NCBI GenBank assembly: GCA_017455945.1 | Contig: JAFTLM010000170.1 | Location: 1 to 10,431, forward strand | DNA: 10,431 bases | Direction: 5' to 3' | Source of the DNA: Clostridia bacterium | GTDB taxonomy: Bacteria; Bacillota; Clostridia; Oscillospirales; CAG-272 | Part shown: positions 5,917 to 10,431 of the stretch, one piece after another | Numbering within the stretch: the stretch's first letter is position 1 | How the letters are laid out: every line of letters begins with the position of its first letter | The notes under the pieces: generated by a model | Databases searched by the model: none | The model's input: the letters and a program-made list of their open reading frames with translations, nothing else | Told to the model about the DNA's origin: nothing | Translations under genes and position numbers: made by a program

Positions 5917-7506
5917 TTATTTACTTTTTTGGTGGTTTATCTCCATTCCATTCTTGAAACGGAACACCATTTCACCCGTTTTATATACAGTTACGCTTTC
6001 CACGCAAACGCTCCAAAGCCTCTCATCAAAGGTCTCAATCACGCCCTCTCGCTCGTGGATTTCAAACATAAATGCGCCTATGATTTCCGCCTCTTGCAAA
6101 CGTTGTATGCGGATAACTTTCAGTTCGTCAAGCTCGGCTGCGAGGTCATTTGCACGTTTTTCATATTCATCGTAGCGTTTCCAAAAAGCCTCTTGGTCTT
6201 GGGAAACTCGCATATTGTCCTCGACGTGCTTTTTCAGAAGAACTACCGCATCCTCTTGGGATTCTTGCAACCTTGCAATCTTGAAATCAATCTCGGTGGT
6301 GTCCGTCAGCGTGTCCTGCATCACACGGCAGGCATCGAGCACCGCATCCTTATCCGCCATAAGCGTATTAAATACCGCAATAAAAGCATCTTTGATTTCT
6401 TGCTCTGTAAGGTGGGGTGTTTCACATCGGCGGTTTTTATCTGCGTATTTATGATTGCACCTGTATATGACCTTGCGGTATTTATCTGTAGAGTGCCATA
6501 CCTTTGAGCCGAAAAACTCACCGCAATCCCCGCAAATAATACGGGAGGCAAAAATGGTGTTTCCGCTATAATTGCCTTTGACACCTTTGCGCCTTGCCAT
6601 TTCCGCTTGTACCACCTCGAACTCTCTCGGCAGAATAATCGGTTCGTGGCTATCCTCGATATAGTATTGAGGCACTTCGCCCTCGTTGGTTTTCATCTTT
6701 TTCGTAAGGAAATCCACTGTAAAGGTTTTCTGCAAAAGGGCTGCGCCTTTATACTTTTCGTTTGTAAGAATACTCTCGATGGTGCTTGCTTTCCACACCG
6801 CCTTTTGCCTTGGCGTGGGGATACCGCTTTCGGTAAGAATGCTTGCTATCGCATACGGCGTTTTGCCGTCAAGGAACATTGAATAAATAAGGCGGATAAT
6901 GTTTGCCTCTTCGGGGACTATCTTGGGAAGCCCATCCTCGCCCTTTTCGTAGCCAAGGAAGGATTTATAAGGCAAGTACACTTTGCCGTCTGCGAAGAAT
7001 TTACGCTTACCCCACGTTATGTTTTCCGATATGCTACGGCTCTCTTCCTGCGCCAAGGAACTCATAATCGTGATAAGCAACTCGCCCTTGCTATCGAGGG
7101 TATAAATATTTTCCTTTTCAAAATAAACCTCGATGCCTTTTTCCTTGAGCTTACGCACTGTGATAAGACTATCAACAGTATTGCGGGCAAAACGGCTGAC
7201 CGACTTTGTAATGATAAGGTCAATCTTGCCTGCGAGGGCATCCTCAATCATCTCATTAAAGCCGTCTCTGTGCTTGGTGTTCGTTCCCGTTATACCTTCA
7301 TCGGTATAAACCTTGACAAACTCCCAATCGGGTCGGCTTTGGATGTATTTCGTGTAATAATCCACCTGTGCCTCATAAGAGGTAACTTGCTCTTCGCTAT
7401 TGGTGGAAACACGTGCATAAGCCGCCACTCTGCGTTTGCGCCTACTTGTCTTTGAAACACCTGTGTGAAAATCCCTTGTGGCGGGAATAACTGTAACCTT
7501 TGCCAT
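5917..7506 (-). CDS. Large serine recombinase, full-length (probable prophage integrase/excisionase enzyme)
   Basis: A 529-residue protein with the complete large-serine-recombinase layout. The resolvase catalytic domain (about 26-165) has Ser34 in AYARVST, Arg80, and S104-R-F-A-R108, followed by EESRSISEN at the start of the oligomerisation helix. The recombinase domain (about 180-305) has ILTNEKYKG and HEPII. A zinc ribbon has Cys325, Cys328, Cys350 and Cys361. A long coiled coil (about 406-475) is of the kind that controls synapsis and directionality, and a final beta-rich segment follows. It should catalyse attP x attB integration and, with a directionality factor, excision. Its GGAGG lies inside the end of the preceding recombinase gene, whose stop is one base upstream of the ATG, so the two are translationally coupled. 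It ends 9 bases from the opposing operon's terminator. The family call is certain; substrate sites are unknown. Confidence 0.93.
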   Translation of the reverse strand: MAKVTVIPATRDFHTGVSKTSRRKRRVAAYARVSTNSEEQVTSYEAQVDYYTKYIQSRPDWEFVKVYTDEGITGTNTKHRDGFNEMIEDALAGKIDLIITKSVSRFARNTVDSLITVRKLKEKGIEVYFEKENIYTLDSKGELLITIMSSLAQEESRSISENITWGKRKFFADGKVYLPYKSFLGYEKGEDGLPKIVPEEANIIRLIYSMFLDGKTPYAIASILTESGIPTPRQKAVWKASTIESILTNEKYKGAALLQKTFTVDFLTKKMKTNEGEVPQYYIEDSHEPIILPREFEVVQAEMARRKGVKGNYSGNTIFASRIICGDCGEFFGSKVWHSTDKYRKVIYRCNHKYADKNRRCETPHLTEQEIKDAFIAVFNTLMADKDAVLDACRVMQDTLTDTTEIDFKIARLQESQEDAVVLLKKHVEDNMRVSQDQEAFWKRYDEYEKRANDLAAELDELKVIRIQRLQEAEIIGAFMFEIHEREGVIETFDERLWSVCVESVTVYKTGEMVFRFKNGMEINHQKSK

Positions 7507-7507
7507 T

Positions 7508-8803
7508 TTAACCTCCGTTTTGTCTTAACGCCCTCTGCCTTGCAATCTCTCGCATTTCGGGAGTCCACGATGCCGAGCGTGATTTGTACTGCCATTTCTT
7601 TTCAATCGTTCTGCCGTCCGTCATTAAAAACACCAATTTTCTATCAAAAACAGTGATTTGCGCTACGTTTTTATAAATAAAATCGGCGTTGAAACTGTCC
7701 CAACCGAAAATCTCACAACAAAGTGTCTCAAGCGTATCGTTGCGAATTTGCTTTGCCTTTTCGCACCCGGCACGTCCACGCTCAAGGTAATGGTGGCAAT
7801 GCCAAATGGTGCGGGCATTGTTTTTTGCCCTTTTAACATACCCACCGCAGTAACCGCAAACCATCTTTTTTGAAAAGGGTGATTCGCTTGCTTCTGTAGT
7901 AGATGTGTAATACTTCGTAGCAGCATCGAGCTTTTGGTTTGCTATCTGAAAGGTAGCCAAATCCACGATTGCAGGGTGCGTGTCCTCGACGTAATACATC
8001 GGCAACTCTCCTCGGTTGATTTTCTTTTTCTTTTCGAGGTGGTTATTACTGAATGTTTTTTGTAATAGTGCGTTGCCCGTGTATTTTTCGTTGCGGAGCA
8101 TGGCACGGAGTTTCTTGCTCGTCCACTCACCACTTTCAATCGGTGGCACTCCGCTTTCGTTAAGCCAATGTGCTATTTCCGCCAATTTCGAGCCATTTAC
8201 AAACCTTGAAAACACCTCACGCACTATTGTTGCATTGGCTTCGTGAACGCTGACTTTGCCTTTAACGATGATGTAACCGAAAAGGTATCGGAAGTTCATA
8301 AGCTCTCCCGCCTCAAAGCCTTTGCGGATACGCCACTTTGCATTTTCGCTTGCGGAAAGGCTCTCTTCCTGTGCGTAGGATGCAAGGATTGTAAGCATAA
8401 GCTCTCCGTCTGCGGAAAGGGTGTGGATGTTCTGTTCTTCAAAGAAAATATCCACGCCAAGCGCCTTGAACTCACGCACTGTTTGCAAAAGCGTAATCGT
8501 GTTGCGGGCGAAACGGCTAATTGACTTTGTAACAATCAAATCGATATTGCCTTTTCGGCATTCTTCAAGCATAGCTTGAAACTGCACTCGGTTTTCCTTC
8601 GTTCCCGTAAAAGCCTCGTCTGCGTATATGCCACAAAACTTCCAATCCACGTGGGAGGCTATCATTTTTTGATAATAACTGACCTGTGCTGAAAGCGAGT
8701 GTAGCATTGCATCCTTACCACTTGAAACACGTGCGTAGGCGCATACTCGAAGGCGTTTGATTTCGGTTGCCCTTACGGGCGTAACGTCCTTTATTTCTCG
8801 CAT
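7508..8803 (-). CDS. Large serine recombinase, short form without coiled coil
   Basis: A 431-residue protein with the active site intact: Ser27 in AYARVSS, Arg72 (in ENRVQF), and S96-R-F-A-R100. The recombinase domain (about 170-290) has MLRNEKYTGNALLQKTF, similar to its neighbour, and a zinc ribbon has Cys316, Cys319, Cys336 and Cys347. It then jumps almost directly to the terminal beta segment (ITVFDRKLVFLMTDGRTI) and lacks the roughly 70-residue coiled coil present in the downstream recombinase. Coiled coils in this family govern synapsis and block excision, so this enzyme may act unidirectionally or bidirectionally without one, or may need its partner; this is inference. AGGAGG lies just before the ATG, and a good promoter lies upstream. 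It is a distinct, not recently duplicated, relative of the downstream enzyme. Confidence 0.92.
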   Translation of the reverse strand: MREIKDVTPVRATEIKRLRVCAYARVSSGKDAMLHSLSAQVSYYQKMIASHVDWKFCGIYADEAFTGTKENRVQFQAMLEECRKGNIDLIVTKSISRFARNTITLLQTVREFKALGVDIFFEEQNIHTLSADGELMLTILASYAQEESLSASENAKWRIRKGFEAGELMNFRYLFGYIIVKGKVSVHEANATIVREVFSRFVNGSKLAEIAHWLNESGVPPIESGEWTSKKLRAMLRNEKYTGNALLQKTFSNNHLEKKKKINRGELPMYYVEDTHPAIVDLATFQIANQKLDAATKYYTSTTEASESPFSKKMVCGYCGGYVKRAKNNARTIWHCHHYLERGRAGCEKAKQIRNDTLETLCCEIFGWDSFNADFIYKNVAQITVFDRKLVFLMTDGRTIEKKWQYKSRSASWTPEMREIARQRALRQNGG

Positions 8804-8827
8804 ATTTACCTCCTTTTTGGTATGTGT

Positions 8828-8856
8828 ATATTACCTCTAAAAGAGTTATATATCAA
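8828..8856 (-). promoter_or_regulatory. Promoter of the tandem serine-recombinase genes
   Basis: On the minus strand a -35 TTGATA (8851-8856) and a -10 TAATAT (8828-8833) are separated by exactly 17 bases, giving a start about 18 bases before the recombinase ATG at 8803. The spacer holds a CTCT-n3-AGAG inverted repeat (8835-8845) that could be an operator. The -35 overlaps the stop codon of the upstream small gene, so the recombinases can be transcribed independently of the late genes. Confidence 0.7.
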
Positions 8857-9017
8857 GTCATATTTCGATAAATTGAGGAACTATTTATAGAGAATTTTTC
8901 GCACATTTTTTGTTCAATAAGCCCGTGTTCTTCGGGGGTGATAATTCCTCGTTTTAGCATATCGTCCGCCATACTCATAGCGAGCTTATACATTAAAATG
9001 TTCTGGTAATTTTCCAT
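8853..9017 (-). CDS. 54-residue SHOCT-like small protein
   Basis: From an ATG at 9017 preceded by AAGGAGGA (9021-9028), the product is 54 residues. Its core, MADDMLKRGIITPEEHGLIEQKM, has the SHOCT-type pattern: a helix, then G-I-I-T-x-E-E, then a second helix with a lysine-rich end, finishing in SSSIYR. Small proteins of this sort are common beside serine recombinases in clostridial prophages. SHOCT domains are usually oligomerisation or interaction modules, so this could be a recombination accessory factor, but I have no direct evidence. The frame stays open to 9119, but that would place the start inside the upstream gene without a binding site. It overlaps the preceding gene by 32 bases. 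Confidence 0.75.
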   Translation of the reverse strand: MENYQNILMYKLAMSMADDMLKRGIITPEEHGLIEQKMCEKFSINSSSIYRNMT

Positions 9018-9396
9018 TCTTCCTCCTTGCCTCCGCATAGCAATCACGGGAACAATAAACCCTGTGGTCGTTACCATAAGCCGTGAATTTCTTTCCGCAC
9101 CACGGGCAAATAAAATCATAAAAGGCTTTACGCTTTACCAAGTGCAGGTGCGAGTTCCACCACTTTTGTCGGCAAGTCCCGGAGCAAAATCGCCTCGGCT
9201 TCATATGCGATACAGTGGGCAACTCTGCGCCACATTCAAGGCACACGCCCTCGGTGCTTTCCTTACGCTTTATTTCCGTTCTGCGTAAAAATGTTTTTAT
9301 CGTTCCTGCGGGAATACCTATGGTTTCCGCTATTTTACCTACGCTCATCCCTTGATTTTTAAGGGCTATAATTCGTTCTTTTTCCGTATTGGTCAT
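8986..9396 (-). CDS. Helix-turn-helix and tandem zinc-finger protein
   Basis: A 136-residue protein. Residues about 3-40 form a resolvase/sigma-type helix-turn-helix (IALKNQGMSVGKIAETIGIP, then TIKTFLRR). Two zinc-binding units follow: Cys52, Cys55, Cys71, Cys75, and Cys97, Cys100, Cys115, Cys119, each C-x2-C then C-x3-C with a short basic segment (RRFCSGTCRQKWW, RVYCSRDCY). It is thus probably a DNA-binding regulator, and this type of gene is often found beside serine recombinases in prophages. GGTGGAGG precedes the ATG. Its last 32 bases overlap the next gene, suggesting coupling. No clear promoter could be placed between the terminator at 9493 and this start, so it may be read through from the late genes or from a weak promoter. 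Confidence 0.8.
   Translation of the reverse strand: MTNTEKERIIALKNQGMSVGKIAETIGIPAGTIKTFLRRTEIKRKESTEGVCLECGAELPTVSHMKPRRFCSGTCRQKWWNSHLHLVKRKAFYDFICPWCGKKFTAYGNDHRVYCSRDCYAEARRKNGKLPEHFNV
9021..9028 (-). promoter_or_regulatory. Ribosome binding site that sets the start at 9017
   Basis: AAGGAGGA on the minus strand, 3 bases before the ATG at 9017, marks the internal start of the 54-residue gene rather than the longer open frame. It lies 5 bases upstream of that gene's overlap with the end of the preceding one. Confidence 0.7.
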
Positions 9397-9451
9397 CTAT
9401 ACCACCTCCACCTAAAAGCCACGGCAGAGCGAAAAAGTGAAGGTTTAACGC

Positions 9452-9493
9452 AAAAAAATAAAGCCTACCTCGGAAATAATCCAAGATAGGCTT
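9452..9493 (-). terminator. Intrinsic terminator after the holin gene
   Basis: On the minus strand a 14-bp stem (9480-9493 with 9461-9474), containing two G-U pairs and a 5-base loop, is followed by TATTTTTTT (9452-9460). It starts 19 bases after the holin stop codon. The same stem on the + strand would have two C-A mismatches, so it is a minus-strand terminator. Confidence 0.9.
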
Positions 9494-9511
9494 CGTGTTG
9501 ATTATTCAGTT

Positions 9512-9802
9512 TTATCCCTTATCGTTTTTGGTGAGTTGCTTGATAATCTGATTCGTACCCGTTGCCGTAAGACCGCTTGCGCCACCAATGACGATAGCCA
9601 CAAGCACGTTGTCCGCAGGGACGATGGTCGGAATCAAGAAGAAGCAAACGACACCGCAAACAATACCGAGAGCCGTTGCGATAAGCGGAATAAAACGCTT
9701 GAAGGTTTCGTTATCGCCAACAGTATATTTGATGAGGTTAATAACCCAATAAACCACTGCTGCAATAGCGGGTACGCTGATAAGTTCAAGATACTGTTCC
9801 AT
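9512..9802 (-). CDS. Phage holin
   Basis: A 96-residue membrane protein. Three hydrophobic stretches (about 4-27, 37-61 and 66-83) alternate with charged turns (KYTVGDNETFK, PADN), and a short charged C-terminus (IIKQLTKNDKG) follows the SGLTATGTNQ segment familiar from Firmicutes prophage holins. Holins form holes in the cytoplasmic membrane that let an endolysin reach the wall at the time of lysis. GGAGG precedes the ATG, and the gene ends just before a strong terminator. No endolysin gene follows it in this window. The assignment rests on size, topology and context. Confidence 0.8.
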   Translation of the reverse strand: MEQYLELISVPAIAAVVYWVINLIKYTVGDNETFKRFIPLIATALGIVCGVVCFFLIPTIVPADNVLVAIVIGGASGLTATGTNQIIKQLTKNDKG

Positions 9803-9817
9803 AAATGTTTACCTCCG

Positions 9818-10114
9818 TTATTTTTTGGAATTCTGTTCAAGTAAGAACTCATAGAGTTCTTGGTCTGCTTTTTTATACGCCTCGATAGCCTCTTTCATCT
9901 CGCCGTTGGTCTTGCCGTCACGGATTGCAATGGCATCCGCATAGGTCAATTTTCCGATGGCTTCAATGCTCTTCATAATGAGGATATTTTCTTTTGCAAA
10001 CACCTCATCACGCTCCTTTTCCTCTTTTTCACGCCTATCAAAATAGCGTTTCAAAAAGAAAAGCACCATACCGCTGATGATGCTTGCGCAAATACTTATA
10101 ATTGTTGCTGCCAT
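9818..10114 (-). CDS. Small membrane-anchored phage protein (single TM, helical tail)
   Basis: A 98-residue protein with one N-terminal membrane helix (about 4-21) and then a basic-to-acidic charged helical region (KRYFDRREKEEKERDE) that would face the cytoplasm, followed by an amphipathic helical tail. Proteins of this size and layout commonly lie between the tail genes and the holin in Firmicutes prophages. It may be a membrane-lysis accessory or regulator, but no specific family is recognised. AGGAGG precedes the ATG. It lies 9 bases after the tail gene and 15 before the holin, which supports a single late operon. Confidence 0.65.
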   Translation of the reverse strand: MAATIISICASIISGMVLFFLKRYFDRREKEEKERDEVFAKENILIMKSIEAIGKLTYADAIAIRDGKTNGEMKEAIEAYKKADQELYEFLLEQNSKK

Positions 10115-10123
10115 AATACCTCC

Positions 10124-10431
10124 TTACGCCGTGCGTTTCCAAAAATAGCAAGTAATGTACGGAGGCATATTGTTGTGCGCCGTATCACTGCCTGTCCCCG
10201 CCGAGGTAATCGTCTGTTCGCCGTTTTGCTTGATACCGCCACTTGTAGCCGTACCGAACTGAAACGTGGAAGTATCGGTTGCGCTCACGGGAATGGTAAC
10301 ATCGTGCGTATGGCTTGGCAGTTCCGCCACAGTAAGGGTGTGTTCCTTTTCACCGCCCGTTACCTCGGCGGTAGCAAAATCTGCGTTGTTTTCGTCTACT
10401 GCAAGAGGAAATCTGCCGTTGCCCCATCTCT
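10124..10431 (-). CDS. Phage tail-collar/baseplate-type protein, 3' end of gene
   Basis: The frame is open to the window edge; the GTG at 10330 is not the start. The visible C-terminus begins RWGNGRFPLAVDENN and contains GGEKEHTLTVAELPSHTH, a hallmark of phage tail-collar and baseplate fibre proteins, then a Ser/Thr/Gly-rich stretch, and ends HNNMPPYITCYFWKRTA, the usual terminal signature of this group. It would be a surface part of the virion, with the histidine-rich motif thought to bind metal or help trimer folding in related fibres. The size and the N-terminal portion are unknown. It confirms that the minus-strand region is a phage late module. Confidence 0.85.
   Translation of the reverse strand, partial: RWGNGRFPLAVDENNADFATAEVTGGEKEHTLTVAELPSHTHDVTIPVSATDTSTFQFGTATSGGIKQNGEQTITSAGTGSDTAHNNMPPYITCYFWKRTA

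Larger units (their letters stand above)
5917..10431 (-). mobile_element. Partial prophage: late end with lysis genes and serine-recombinase integration module
   Basis: A tail protein, a small membrane protein and a holin, then a regulator-like pair and two large serine recombinases, all lie on the same strand, an order seen at prophage ends in Clostridia. The left limit is set at the end of the last recombinase; no attachment site could be identified. The right limit lies outside the window. Confidence 0.65.

Noticed and set aside
5929..6507. A 192-codon + strand open frame opposite the 529-residue recombinase
   Set aside because: It is the antisense shadow of a well-supported gene, with no start signal and no recognisable motif.
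8853..9119. An 88-residue start for the SHOCT-like protein at 9119
   Set aside because: The extra N-terminus lies inside the zinc-finger gene without a binding site, while the ATG at 9017 has a strong AAGGAGGA.
10124..10330. A 68-residue complete gene starting at 10330
   Set aside because: The apparent start is a GTG inside an open frame that continues to the window edge with tail-collar sequence, so this is the 3' end of a larger gene.

Overview
The window looks like accessory DNA from a low-to-mid GC Firmicute, probably a gut-type Clostridia. The pointers are strong GGAGG-type ribosome binding sites before almost every gene, large serine recombinases of the clostridial type, a Gram-positive style holin, and a SHOCT-like small protein next to the recombinases. 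No rRNA, tRNA, CRISPR array or insertion sequence is visible. The taxonomic guess is inference.

Left part, + strand (1-5908). A truncated XRE-family regulator ends at 335 and is followed by a clear intrinsic terminator. After a 150-base control region with a -10 box and several inverted GTTAT-type half sites comes a tightly packed six-gene operon (488-5869) ending in a strong terminator. Its genes are, in order: (1) a short serine-recombinase-like protein with its catalytic serine and arginines replaced; (2) a full serine recombinase with an intact active site, but a new C-terminal region in place of the zinc ribbon; (3) and (4) two small proteins that repeat that same C-terminal domain; (5) a ParB-N-like protein with a helix-turn-helix; (6) a second, different ParB-like protein. 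Five of the six gene junctions overlap or lie within about 10 bases, so the proteins are probably made together. My inference is that this is a multi-subunit DNA recombination or partition system that is poorly described or undescribed. It is the most interesting part of the window.

Right part, - strand (5917-10431). This reads as the late end of a prophage. From right to left it holds the C-terminus of a tail-collar/fibre protein, a small membrane-anchored protein, a holin, a strong terminator, a helix-turn-helix/zinc-finger protein that overlaps a 54-residue SHOCT-like protein, a well-formed promoter, and two large serine recombinases in tandem one base apart. The two gene sets converge on 5870-5916. 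The two minus-strand recombinases are the likely integration/excision enzymes of the prophage. Whether the + strand operon belongs to the same element, to a second element, or to the host cannot be decided from this window.
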